Source: Pseudomonadota bacterium
GTDB lineage: Bacteria > Pseudomonadota > Alphaproteobacteria > Rhizobiales > Rhizobiaceae
Length of the DNA: 64,000 nucleotides
Direction: 5' to 3'
Assembly: GCA_023457435.1 (NCBI GenBank)
Contig: JAEWLS010000035.1
Coordinates: 73,368 to 137,367, forward strand
The notes under the pieces were generated by a model, which searched no databases, was not told the origin of the DNA, and saw only the letters and a program-made list of their open reading frames with translations. Positions within the stretch are counted from its first letter, which is position 1. Each line of letters starts with the position of its first letter. A program made the translations under genes and the position numbers. This document shows, one piece after another, positions 1 to 8,572 of the stretch.

Positions 1-2
1 CG

Positions 3-1016
3 ACGAATGTCGAGAGAGTGCGGCTCGCAGCGGCGGAGCACGTCGCGCCTTCGGCAACCGAAACAGGCTCGCCGCTGCTGGCCTTCCGCGTGGCGGGTCA
101 GCGCTATGCGCTGCCGCTCGGCGCCACGGCCGAAGTGCTGGCACTGCCCGACGGGGTGACCGTCCTGCCGCGCGGCGCCGGCAGCGCGCTCGGTATGCTC
201 GACTACCGCGGCGGCGTGCTTCCCCTGCTATCTGTCGCAAGGCTGCTGGGGCTCGCCGACGGCACCGAGCGCGCACACGTCGTCGTCGCCATGATCGGAA
301 AGACTGCGGTCGGGTTGGTCGTAAACGAACTGGACGGCGTCGTGCGCGTACCGAAAAGCGCCGTCGAGGACGTTCCCGCGATACTCCAGCGCGGTGAAGG
401 CGACGCGGAAATCGATGCGATAGCGCGGATCGGAGGAGACCGACCGCTGATCGCCATCCTTTCGCCGTCGAAACTGATCCGCAACAGGGACGTTGCCGAG
501 GCGATCGATACAGCAGAATCTGGAACCACGATGTCCGAGCCGCTTCGCGAAAACGAAAACCTGCAGTTCGTCGTCTTCGCCCTGGGAGACGAGAGCTACG
601 GCCTGCCGATTTCGTCGGTGGAAGAGGTCGTACAATTGCCGGAGATCCTGACGCGCGTGCCACGCGCTCCGGCTTTCGTCGCCGGTGTCATGAACCTGCG
701 CGGCAAGGCTTTGCCCGTCGTAGACCAGCGCCGACGCTTCGGTCGCGGGTCGAGCGGCGAGGGCGGAAGGGTAATCGTCGTGACCGTCGGCGACATGCGT
801 GCCGGCTTCATCGTCGACGCAGTGTCGCAGGTCATGCGCGTGCCGGCATCCGCTGTCGCGCCTGCGCCGCAAATGCCAGGTGACGGAGTCAAAGTGTTCG
901 ATCGCATTGTTCCCTCCGGCAAGACGATGGTCCTCATCGTCGATCCGCACGAGCTCCTCGATCGGGCCGAACGCGACATGCTCAGCAAGCTCGAAGGCGC
1001 GGCGACCGCGTCGTGA
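3..1016 (+). CDS. Tandem CheW-domain chemotaxis coupling protein (5' end probably outside window)
   Basis: This protein should couple receptors to the CheA kinase in the cytoplasm. Two CheW-like folds can be read: the first covers roughly the first 150 residues after the GTG at 18 and is more divergent; the second covers about residues 180-325 and has the typical pattern with VVFALGDESYGLPISSVEEV and GVMNLRGKALPVVD. The frame stays open to the window edge, so GTG18 may be an internal codon and another segment could lie upstream; I see no convincing ribosome site before GTG18. The stop overlaps the cheB start by four bases, so it is translationally coupled to the che operon. A duplicated CheW is less common than the usual ~160-residue single-domain form. 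Confidence 0.85.
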   Translation, partial: TNVERVRLAAAEHVAPSATETGSPLLAFRVAGQRYALPLGATAEVLALPDGVTVLPRGAGSALGMLDYRGGVLPLLSVARLLGLADGTERAHVVVAMIGKTAVGLVVNELDGVVRVPKSAVEDVPAILQRGEGDAEIDAIARIGGDRPLIAILSPSKLIRNRDVAEAIDTAESGTTMSEPLRENENLQFVVFALGDESYGLPISSVEEVVQLPEILTRVPRAPAFVAGVMNLRGKALPVVDQRRRFGRGSSGEGGRVIVVTVGDMRAGFIVDAVSQVMRVPASAVAPAPQMPGDGVKVFDRIVPSGKTMVLIVDPHELLDRAERDMLSKLEGAATAS

Positions 1017-2095
1017 CACGCGTGCTCGTCGTCGACGACTCCGCGCTGATGCGGAGATTTCTCGGACGCCTCTTCGAGGATGACGGGTTCGACGTCGCGA
1101 CGGCGCGCGACGGCGAAGAGGCGCTGGTGCTCATCGGCACATTCAAGCCGGATGTCGTGACGCTCGACGTGCAGATGCCGAACATGGACGGGCTCGCCTG
1201 TCTCGACCGGATCATGATCGAGCATCCGTGCCCCGTCGTCATGGTATCCGCGCTCACTGCGGACGGCGCCGACGAGACTCTGGAGGCGCTCGAGATGGGC
1301 GCGGTCGACTTCGTGCCGAAGCCGCAGGGTACGATTTCGCTGCATGCGGACGAGTTCGCGCCGTTCATCCTCGAACGGGTGAAGATGGCTGCCAATGTGA
1401 AGATCCGCCGCAGCGTTCGTCTCGCGGACCGCGTTCGCTTTCGCGCGGGCGCGAGACCGACGCGGCCGCCACGCAAGGCAAGGTCCGTGCGAGCGCCGCG
1501 GGGAACAGCGTTCGGCGACGACACGGTCGTCATCATCGGTGCATCGACCGGCGGCCCGCCCGCGCTAGACATGCTGCTTTCGCAGCTTCCCGGCGATTTC
1601 GGCTGGCCCATCCTGATTGCCCAGCACATGCCGGAGACGTTCACGGCGTCCTTTGCCAGGCGGCTCGACGGCCTTTGCGCCCTCTCCGTCGTCGAAGCTG
1701 CCAGCCTCATGCCGGTCGAGCCAGGGAAGGTCTATGTCGGCCGCGGCGATGCGGATATGCTGCTCAGCCGGCGGGGGGAGCGGTTGATGGTGATGCCGGC
1801 GCCATCGAGTCCGGAATTCCGCTGGCATCCGAGCGTCGACCGATTGGTGCAGAGCGCAATGCAGTGCTGCGCGCCCGAGCGAATGCTGGGCGTACTCATG
1901 ACGGGCATGGGGAACGACGGGGCGGCCGCCATGACCGAGCTCCACTCGGCCGGCGGGCACACGATCGCCGAGGCGGAGGAAACAGCGGTGGTATGGGGCA
2001 TGCCTGGCGAACTGGTACGCATGGGCGGAGCCAGCGACGTCATCGCGATGCCGAACATCGCGCGCCGTATCCTCGAACTCAGTCCCTGGCGATGA
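1013..2095 (+). CDS. cheB: CheB, protein-glutamate methylesterase/glutamine deamidase
   Basis: CheB removes methyl groups from chemoreceptors and is activated by phosphorylation from CheA. The N-terminal receiver domain (about residues 1-120) has acidic residues D8/D9, phospho-acceptor D52 in TLDVQMPNMDG and KP near residue 104. After a basic linker, the C-terminal methylesterase domain carries the triad S178 (GASTGG), H205 (AQHM) and D302 (GMGNDGA). Length of 360 residues is normal for the family. It starts with GTG overlapping the upstream CheW stop and its own stop overlaps the cheR ATG, both typical of a coupled operon. Confidence 0.96.
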   Translation: MTRVLVVDDSALMRRFLGRLFEDDGFDVATARDGEEALVLIGTFKPDVVTLDVQMPNMDGLACLDRIMIEHPCPVVMVSALTADGADETLEALEMGAVDFVPKPQGTISLHADEFAPFILERVKMAANVKIRRSVRLADRVRFRAGARPTRPPRKARSVRAPRGTAFGDDTVVIIGASTGGPPALDMLLSQLPGDFGWPILIAQHMPETFTASFARRLDGLCALSVVEAASLMPVEPGKVYVGRGDADMLLSRRGERLMVMPAPSSPEFRWHPSVDRLVQSAMQCCAPERMLGVLMTGMGNDGAAAMTELHSAGGHTIAEAEETAVVWGMPGELVRMGGASDVIAMPNIARRILELSPWR

Positions 2096-2934
2096 ACGAG
2101 GCGCCGCACTTCCTGACGGGCCCGGAGCTGAACCGCGTCTGCGACTTCCTCTACCGGCGGACGGGAATGCTGTTCGGCGAGACTAAGCGCTACTACATCG
2201 ACCGTCGGGTGGCCGAGCGCGTCGCCGTAACGGGATCCAGATCGTTTCCGGCCTATTTCGCGCTTCTCGCCACGCAGCCGGCGGAAGCGGAGCAACTGAT
2301 CAACAGCTTCACGGTCAATGAGACCTACTTTTACCGCGAGGAGCACCAGCTTCGCTGCCTCGGCAACTCGTTGCTGCCGGACATTATCCGCAGCAAGCGC
2401 CCCGGGGACCGCATCCGCATCTGGTCCATCCCCTGCTCCACCGGCGAAGAGCCCTATTCCATCGCAATATGGCTTCTGGAAAACTGGCGGCTCGTCGACG
2501 CATACAATGTCGAGATCGTCGGGTCGGACATCGATACCGCGGCGTTACGCGAAGCCATCGCCGGGCTCTACGGGCTGCGCGCCGTGTCCCGCCTGTCGGT
2601 GGAGATCCGCGACGCCTACTTCACCCGCCTTTCGGAGGAGCGTTGGCAGCTCATCGACGACCTGCGGGAGTCGGTGATCTTCCGTCATACAAACCTTGTG
2701 GATGCGGCATCGGTCGCCAGCGAGGGCGCCTTCGACGTCATCTTCTGCCGCAACGTGCTGATCTATTTCGACGACGCGGCGCGGGAGCTGGCCGTGCGCA
2801 ATCTCCGCAAGGCGCTGCTGCCAGGGGGCTACATATGCCTCGGCCACACTGAGTCGATGCAACGCATAGCGGACAACTTTCGGGCGGTCCGCTTCCCGGA
2901 TGCGATCGTTTATCAGCGGCCCGAGACCGGCTGA
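2092..2934 (+). CDS. cheR: CheR, chemoreceptor methyltransferase
   Basis: CheR uses S-adenosylmethionine to methylate receptor glutamates, opposing CheB. The 280-residue product has the N-terminal helical region with a YRRTGMLFGETKRYYIDRR block and the SAM-binding catalytic domain with IRIWSIPCSTGEEPYSIA, followed by FDVIFCRNVLIYF and GGYICLGHTES. The ATG at 2092 overlaps the cheB stop (ATGA), and the stop overlaps the cheA start; no tetratricopeptide extension is present. The frame is open well upstream inside cheB, but homology begins only at this ATG. Confidence 0.96.
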   Translation: MNEAPHFLTGPELNRVCDFLYRRTGMLFGETKRYYIDRRVAERVAVTGSRSFPAYFALLATQPAEAEQLINSFTVNETYFYREEHQLRCLGNSLLPDIIRSKRPGDRIRIWSIPCSTGEEPYSIAIWLLENWRLVDAYNVEIVGSDIDTAALREAIAGLYGLRAVSRLSVEIRDAYFTRLSEERWQLIDDLRESVIFRHTNLVDAASVASEGAFDVIFCRNVLIYFDDAARELAVRNLRKALLPGGYICLGHTESMQRIADNFRAVRFPDAIVYQRPETG

Positions 2935-4844
2935 TGGACGAGCTGCTCCAGCAATTCGTCGTCGAGGCCTCCGAGCTCGTCCAGAGCTGTGCGGACGACC
3001 TCCTGGCGCTCGAGCGGGAGCCATCGAGCAAGCCGCATATCGAAAGCCTGTTCCGGTCCGTTCATACGCTCAAGGGATCGGTGGGGCTATTCGACTTCGC
3101 TCCGCTGCAGCGCACTCTATTCGCAGCGGAGGATGTGCTGACTGCGGCCAACCGCAGTGGCGAGCTCGACGGTTCCCTCGTCGATCCCCTGATGGCGATC
3201 GTCGAGTGGACGGAGCGCTGCGTCGGTCACGTGGCACAGCATGGCAACCTACCGGAAGGCGCGGCGCCGGAGGGGCAACGGCTCGCGGACGGGCTGAAGA
3301 TCGGCGGCGCGGCCGCGCATGCTCCGTCGAGCACGGAGCTGCCGGATTGGGCGCGCCTGGCTTTCGAGCGGCATCCGGAGGCGCAGACGGCTATCCTCTA
3401 CGCGCCGCGCCCCGACTGCTTCTTCAGCGGTGACGACCCCACGGCGATCATGGAGGCCGTGCCCGACCTCCTCGATCTGGCCGTTGTTCCGCGCCAGCCG
3501 TGGCCGGCTCTCGCGGAATTCGACCCCTTCACCTGCAACCTGAGCTTCGAGGCGGTTTCGTCGGCCCCGCTGACGCGGGTCGCGCCTCTCTTCCGGCTCA
3601 TTCCCGACCAGTCGACGCTGTGCGCGCGGCCCGCCGCCGGAGGAGCACCCGTTCCGAGCAGCCCGACACAAGGCGGCGCGCGCCGGATGATCCGCGTCGA
3701 CGCGGAGCGGATCGACGCCTTGTCCGACATCGTGGGCGAACTGTTCGTCGCCAAGAACGCCATGCAGGAACTGGCACGGCAGGCCCGGCAGCTTGCCGGC
3801 GGCGGCGAACTCGGCCGCGCCATCGCAGCGCTCAATGAAGACATCGAGCGGCTGACTGTGCGCCTTCAAGACGCGGCAAGTTCGGCGCGAATGGTCCCTA
3901 TGGGCGACACGCTACGGCGTTTGCCGCGGTTGGTGCGCGAAGTTTCGGCGCAACTCGGCAAACCAGTCGATCTGACGATCGAAGGCGAGAACGTCGAGAC
4001 TGACAAGGCCGTCGTCGATGCGCTCTTCGATCCGCTGCTTCATCTGGTGAGAAATGCCATCGGCCACGGTATCGAAGCCGCATCGCTGCGGGCGGAGCGC
4101 GGAAAGCCTGCGCGCGGCAGAATAAGGATTGCGGCGAGGCAGGTGGGTTACCGCATCGAGGTGATTGTGGAAGACGATGGTGGAGGCGTCGACGTCGAGC
4201 ATGTGCGCGCGACGGCGGTGGCGCGGGGGCTGATAACGGCGGACGAGGGAGCGTCGCTGGATCAGGCGGCGATCATCGAACTCCTGTTTCGCTCCGGCTT
4301 CTCGACCGCGGCAAAAGTCGACGACGTATCCGGACGCGGCGTCGGCATGGACGCCGTGCGCCGCGAGGTGCTCAAGCTGGGTGGCCGCATCTCACTGGAA
4401 AGCGAGGCGGGAAAAGGGACCACGGCGCGCATCTCGGTGCCCACCGCCTTCTCCGTCGCGCGCATCCTGATCGTCACTTCGCACGGAGAACGCTACGGCA
4501 TACCAATGGACCTGATCGCCGAGACCGGTCGCGTTGCTGCGCGCGAGATCGTGCCCGTACGCGCCGGCGAGGCGGTCGTCCTGCGAGATCGCACCGTCCC
4601 GCTTGTCCGGCTCGGTGCGCTTCTCGGTCGCCCGACCCGGCAGCGGGACGAGGAACTCCTGCTCATCGCCGAATTTGGCGGAACGCGCGTAGCGCTGGCA
4701 ATCGATGCGATAGGCGAGCGCCTCGAAACCGTGGTCCGGCCGGCGGCCGGCATACTGAAGACCGTCCCGGTGATTTCCGGTACCATCGTCCTCGGCAACG
4801 GCGATATCGTAGTGGTCCTCGAAGTGGAGGCCCTGCTCGAATGA
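2934..4844 (+). CDS. cheA: CheA, chemotaxis histidine kinase
   Basis: CheA autophosphorylates and passes phosphate to CheY and CheB. The HPt (P1) domain at the N-terminus carries H44 in SVHTLKGS. A variable segment (about 120-245) follows, then the dimerisation helices (about 248-320), the ATPase domain (about 325-500) with LVRNAIGHGIE as N-box, VEDDGGGVD and GRGVGMDAVRREV as nucleotide-binding motifs, and a C-terminal CheW-like regulatory domain to residue 636. The N-box reads AIGHG where AVDHG is usual. The start overlaps the cheR stop by one base and the stop overlaps the next gene by four, so it is mid-operon. Confidence 0.96.
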   Translation: MDELLQQFVVEASELVQSCADDLLALEREPSSKPHIESLFRSVHTLKGSVGLFDFAPLQRTLFAAEDVLTAANRSGELDGSLVDPLMAIVEWTERCVGHVAQHGNLPEGAAPEGQRLADGLKIGGAAAHAPSSTELPDWARLAFERHPEAQTAILYAPRPDCFFSGDDPTAIMEAVPDLLDLAVVPRQPWPALAEFDPFTCNLSFEAVSSAPLTRVAPLFRLIPDQSTLCARPAAGGAPVPSSPTQGGARRMIRVDAERIDALSDIVGELFVAKNAMQELARQARQLAGGGELGRAIAALNEDIERLTVRLQDAASSARMVPMGDTLRRLPRLVREVSAQLGKPVDLTIEGENVETDKAVVDALFDPLLHLVRNAIGHGIEAASLRAERGKPARGRIRIAARQVGYRIEVIVEDDGGGVDVEHVRATAVARGLITADEGASLDQAAIIELLFRSGFSTAAKVDDVSGRGVGMDAVRREVLKLGGRISLESEAGKGTTARISVPTAFSVARILIVTSHGERYGIPMDLIAETGRVAAREIVPVRAGEAVVLRDRTVPLVRLGALLGRPTRQRDEELLLIAEFGGTRVALAIDAIGERLETVVRPAAGILKTVPVISGTIVLGNGDIVVVLEVEALLE

Positions 4845-5143
4845 CGATGACCCTGAGCGAGGAGCGGATCGTTCTGTCCGGCACGTGCGGCGTCGAGGAG
4901 GCTGAAGCATTGCTCGCAGCGCTGACCGACACCGCATCGCGGATGGTGGTCATCGATGCCGAAAAGGTTCATACGGCGGTCTGGCAGGTGCTGCTTGCCG
5001 CGGCGCCCCCACTCCAGCCTTCGCCGCATGCATCATTTGTTAGCCGCCAACTGGCGCAGCTCGTGATAGCGAGAAGCGCGGCGCGGGCAGCGGAATTGGG
5101 CAGAGGGGCGGACGGCCGGCCCCAGGAGGGAGCAGGGACATGA
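4841..5143 (+). CDS. Small STAS-like protein of the chemosensory operon
   Basis: A 100-residue cytoplasmic protein between cheA and cheY. The pattern (IVLSGTCGVEEAEALLAAL, then a beta strand VVIDAEKV and a helix AVWQVLLAA) resembles a STAS/anti-anti-sigma fold, but I cannot see the usual phosphorylated serine with confidence. The last 35 residues are low-complexity and probably disordered. It overlaps cheA and cheY by four bases on each side, which argues that it is a real, stoichiometric component rather than a chance ORF. Small STAS proteins in chemosensory arrays may act as scaffold or phosphorylation-dependent partners; its function here is inference. Confidence 0.7.
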   Translation: MTMTLSEERIVLSGTCGVEEAEALLAALTDTASRMVVIDAEKVHTAVWQVLLAAAPPLQPSPHASFVSRQLAQLVIARSAARAAELGRGADGRPQEGAGT

Positions 5144-5523
5144 CGGTTACGGTGATGCTGGTCGACGACAGCAAGCTCGCGCGCATCGTTGCAGGAAAGA
5201 CGCTTGCTGCTCTGCAGCCGGACTGGGCCCGCGTCGAGGCAAGCAATGCCGACGAAGCTCTCGACATCGTCGCCAAGCAGAACGTCGACGTTGCCATACT
5301 CGATTACAACATGCCCGGACGCGACGGCCTGGACCTCGCCGCGGAACTGCGCGCCAGCCATCCCGAGATGCCGATAGCGATCATCACAGCGAACATCCAG
5401 GACGAGATCATTGCAAGAGCGCGCGCGATCAATGCGACCTTCGTCGGCAAGCCGGTGACGACGGAAGGGATTTCGGGCTTTATCTCCGGTGCGGCGCTGC
5501 GCCTCAAGCAGGCGCGGAAATGA
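5140..5523 (+). CDS. cheY: CheY-type single-domain response regulator
   Basis: A 127-residue receiver domain with no output domain. It shows the acidic pocket D9/D10, phospho-acceptor D55 in VAILDYNMPGRDG, the conserved Thr in IITANIQ and the Lys-Pro of FVGKPV. It should be the phosphate acceptor for CheA in the same operon. Its start overlaps the STAS-like gene and its stop overlaps the CheC gene, so CheY and its likely phosphatase are translationally linked. Whether it binds a flagellar motor or another effector cannot be told, since no flagellar or pilus genes are in the window. Confidence 0.9.
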   Translation: MTVTVMLVDDSKLARIVAGKTLAALQPDWARVEASNADEALDIVAKQNVDVAILDYNMPGRDGLDLAAELRASHPEMPIAIITANIQDEIIARARAINATFVGKPVTTEGISGFISGAALRLKQARK

Positions 5524-6158
5524 CCGGCGGTATCAGCCTAGACGACTTCGAGCGCGATGCACTGACCGAACTCGTCAATATCGGTGTCAGTCGGGCTGCC
5601 GCCAGTCTGCGCAAGATGGTCGGCCAGCAGGTTCTGCTCTCCGTTCCGGCTGTGGAGATCGTCACGAACCGTGCGGCAGCCGCCCTGATCGGTCAGCGCG
5701 AGAGCGAGGATCTCGTCGCCATACGCCAGGACTTCGAGGGAGCGTTCTCCGGCCGGGCGCTGCTTATCTTCCCCGAGACGAAATCCATGGAGCTGGTGCG
5801 TGCGGTGGCCGGCGACGAGGTGCCGGCGGAGGATCTGCCGGAGTTGGAGCCCGAGGCCTTGGCGGAGACGGGCAATGTCATCCTGAACAACTGCCTGGGC
5901 ACCATGGCGAACATGCTGCAGCAGTCGTTGAGGATGTCACTGCCAGTGGTGGTGCGCGGCAGCGGCGAGACGCTGTTCAAGGACGCCGAGACGCTGCAGG
6001 GCGATCCCGGACTGGTGCTGTTCCTGTATATCAATTTTTCCGTTCGGGATCGCGACATTCGTGGCTACATCGCCATGCTGATGGACCTGCCGTCGCTGGC
6101 AACGCTGAAGCTGCTGATCGCCGAGTTCATCAGCCGCGTTACTGCAGATACCATCTGA
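5520..6158 (+). CDS. cheC: CheC-type CheY-P phosphatase
   Basis: The 212-residue protein has the CheC/CheX/FliY signature twice: E17-x-x-N20 in ALTELVNIGVS and E116-x-x-N119 in ALAETGNVILNNCLG, the two active sites expected in CheC. It probably dephosphorylates the CheY encoded directly upstream. CheC is best known from Bacillus, Thermotoga and archaea, where it works with CheD; no cheD is visible here. It overlaps cheY by four bases and is followed four bases later by the hybrid kinase gene. Confidence 0.88.
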   Translation: MTGGISLDDFERDALTELVNIGVSRAAASLRKMVGQQVLLSVPAVEIVTNRAAAALIGQRESEDLVAIRQDFEGAFSGRALLIFPETKSMELVRAVAGDEVPAEDLPELEPEALAETGNVILNNCLGTMANMLQQSLRMSLPVVVRGSGETLFKDAETLQGDPGLVLFLYINFSVRDRDIRGYIAMLMDLPSLATLKLLIAEFISRVTADTI

Positions 6159-6162
6159 GCTC

Positions 6163-8499
6163 ATGATGGCAGAACCGGTACCTTCAGAGCAAAAACTTGC
6201 CGATATCGAGGCTCGCATAGCCGAGGCCGAGAAGCGGCTCCGACTGACCCTGGATGCCGCGGGCGCGACCGGAGCCTGGGATTGGGACATCGCCGGGAGA
6301 TCACTGCGCGGCGATGCCAGCTTTGCCTTGCTCACGGGGCAGGATGCGGTCGCCCTGTCGAAAGGCGTCCCGACTTCGGCTTTCTTCAGCGGCATCCATG
6401 CCGACGACCAGAAGCGTATCCGCCTTGCCGTGGTCGCGATGCTCTCCGGTGCAGAAGTCTTCGAGAAGGATTTCCGGCTGCACAAGGCGGACGGCGGACT
6501 GCGCTGGGTGCATGCGAAGGGCCGCACGATCTTCGACGAGAACGACATGCCTGCGCGCTTCGTCGGCGACCTGGTCGACATCACCGAGCAGAAGCGGACG
6601 CAGGAGCAATTGCGCGTCGCACAGACCGCCGGCGGCATCGGCACCTTCGAGCACGCCGAAGGTTTCGGCACGGTGCAGGTCTCGCCGCAGTTCTGCCACC
6701 TGCTGGGGCTGCACCCGACCAAGATCCTGCCGCTCGTTACCATCAACGGACTTATTCATCCCGGCGACGAGCCGCTTATCGGCAATGGGCGGCGTGAGGC
6801 GACCCTGGCGGCCAACCATGTCGAGTTCCGTATCACACGGGCTGATACCGGCGAACCGCGATGGCTGGCGCGGCGCGGCGAATTCGTGCGCGATCTGTCC
6901 GGCCCGGGCATGCGCTACATCGGCGTCGCCTATGACATCACCGCATCGAAGCTGATCGAGGAGCGCCTGCGCCGGGCCAACGAAGGTCTGTCGGAGAGCG
7001 TGCGCGCGCGCACGCAGGATCTCAATCGGATCTGGCAGAACTCCCACGATCTGCTCGCCGTGGTCGATCTGGACGGTCGCATCCGCGACGCCAATCCGGC
7101 CTGGTTCGAGACCTTGGGCTACGGCGTCGACGACATCAAGGGGAAGCCGATAGCTGAGCTTGCCATGTCGGGTGCGCCGGGGCCGTCTGTCAGCGACCTT
7201 GCCAGCTCGAGTTTGCGGTTCGAGACCCGAATGCGCCATGCCGACGGCGGCACGCGGATCGTTGCCTGGACAACCTCGCGTGAAGGTTCGTCGATCTACG
7301 CCTACGGCCGCGACGTGACCGTCGAGCGCGAGCAGGAGGCGGCGCTACGGGACGCGGAGGCGCGGCTGCGGCAAAGCCAGAAGATGGAGGCGATCGGCCA
7401 GCTGACGGGGGGCATCGCGCACGACTTCAACAACATGCTGACCGGGATCATGGGCGCGCTGGACATCGTTAAGCGCCGCATCGCCGCCGGCCGGGCCGAC
7501 GAGGTCGATCGCTTCATCGATGCAGCGAACACCTCGGCGCAGCGCGCGGCGGCGCTCACCCATCGCTTGCTGGCGTTCTCACGTCGTCAATCGCTCGACA
7601 GGCGCAGCGTCGATGTCGGATCGCTTGTGGCCGGCATGGCCGAACTGCTCGAGCGCACCCTCGGCGAGCAGGTCATGCTGACGATAGAGATGGAAGGCGT
7701 CTGGCCGGTCGTCACCGACGACAACCAACTCGAGAATGCGATCCTCAACCTTGCCATCAATGCGCGCGACGCCATGCCCGCGGGCGGCTCGCTGCGGATC
7801 ACCGCCCGCAACGCGGCGCTCCACCCGGGCGACGTCGCCAGCCTGCCGCTCGACCATCCGCGCGACTTCGTGGTGATCAACGTTGAGGACAGCGGTCAGG
7901 GCATGCCGCCAGACGTCCAGGAGAAGGCGTTCGATCCGTTCTTCACGACCAAGCCGATCGGGCAGGGTACGGGGCTCGGCCTTTCCATGGTCTACGGCTT
8001 CGCGCAGCAGTCCGGCGGCACGGTCGAGATCAAGAGCCTGGAGGCCCAGGGCACGACGGTGTCCATCTACCTGCCGCGTAGCGTCGACGACGCGCGCTCG
8101 GCAGTGGCAGACCCTCAGTCGGAAGTCCCTCTCGGCGCCGGCGAGCGCGTGCTCGTGGTCGAGGACGACGAGGGTGTACGGCTGCTCGTGGTCGAGGTGT
8201 TGCGCGATCTGGGATATACGCCCGTCGAGGCGCACGATGCCGACACGGCGATGCGGCAGCTCAGGGCCAACCCCAATGTCGACCTCCTGGTGTCCGATGT
8301 CGGGCTTCCGGGCCTCAACGGCCGCCAGCTCGCCGAGATGGTGCGGGAAGTGGTACCCGACCTGAAGGTTCTGTTTATGACCGGCTATGCCGCGGGCGCG
8401 ACAAGCCGCGCCGAGTTCCTCGGCCAGGACATGGAGATGATCTCCAAGCCATTCGATCTGGAGAAGCTGGCCCACAAGATCCGCGCCATGCTGGCGTGA
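6163..8499 (+). CDS. Hybrid PAS histidine kinase/response regulator
   Basis: A 778-residue soluble sensor kinase with no obvious membrane segment. Order: PAS 1 (about 20-145), PAS 2 (about 150-265), a short coiled coil, PAS 3 (about 285-395), HisKA with H420 in GGIAHDFNNML, HATPase (about 520-640, with LENAILNLAINARDAMP and GTGLGLSMVYGF), then a C-terminal receiver with D712 in LLVSDVGLPGLNG. PAS sensors suggest a small ligand, redox or light cue. It begins four bases after the CheC stop and closes the chemosensory operon, so it may feed a second signal into the same pathway; that link is inference. The internal receiver suggests a phosphorelay. Confidence 0.92.
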   Translation: MMAEPVPSEQKLADIEARIAEAEKRLRLTLDAAGATGAWDWDIAGRSLRGDASFALLTGQDAVALSKGVPTSAFFSGIHADDQKRIRLAVVAMLSGAEVFEKDFRLHKADGGLRWVHAKGRTIFDENDMPARFVGDLVDITEQKRTQEQLRVAQTAGGIGTFEHAEGFGTVQVSPQFCHLLGLHPTKILPLVTINGLIHPGDEPLIGNGRREATLAANHVEFRITRADTGEPRWLARRGEFVRDLSGPGMRYIGVAYDITASKLIEERLRRANEGLSESVRARTQDLNRIWQNSHDLLAVVDLDGRIRDANPAWFETLGYGVDDIKGKPIAELAMSGAPGPSVSDLASSSLRFETRMRHADGGTRIVAWTTSREGSSIYAYGRDVTVEREQEAALRDAEARLRQSQKMEAIGQLTGGIAHDFNNMLTGIMGALDIVKRRIAAGRADEVDRFIDAANTSAQRAAALTHRLLAFSRRQSLDRRSVDVGSLVAGMAELLERTLGEQVMLTIEMEGVWPVVTDDNQLENAILNLAINARDAMPAGGSLRITARNAALHPGDVASLPLDHPRDFVVINVEDSGQGMPPDVQEKAFDPFFTTKPIGQGTGLGLSMVYGFAQQSGGTVEIKSLEAQGTTVSIYLPRSVDDARSAVADPQSEVPLGAGERVLVVEDDEGVRLLVVEVLRDLGYTPVEAHDADTAMRQLRANPNVDLLVSDVGLPGLNGRQLAEMVREVVPDLKVLFMTGYAAGATSRAEFLGQDMEMISKPFDLEKLAHKIRAMLA

Positions 8500-8539
8500 C
8501 CGCTGCTCTTGCGTCCGCCTGCCGATGCCGTAACAGCTG

Positions 8540-8563
8540 GCGCGGCGGCCGGTGCGGCCGCGC
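8540..8563 (+). terminator. GC-rich stem-loop after the chemosensory operon
   Basis: A perfect 7-bp inverted repeat (GCGCGGC / GCCGCGC) with a 10-base loop lies between the hybrid kinase stop and the exporter start. There is no T-run after it, so it may only slow or stabilise the transcript rather than terminate it. Confidence 0.3.
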
Positions 8564-8572
8564 GGGTGACGA

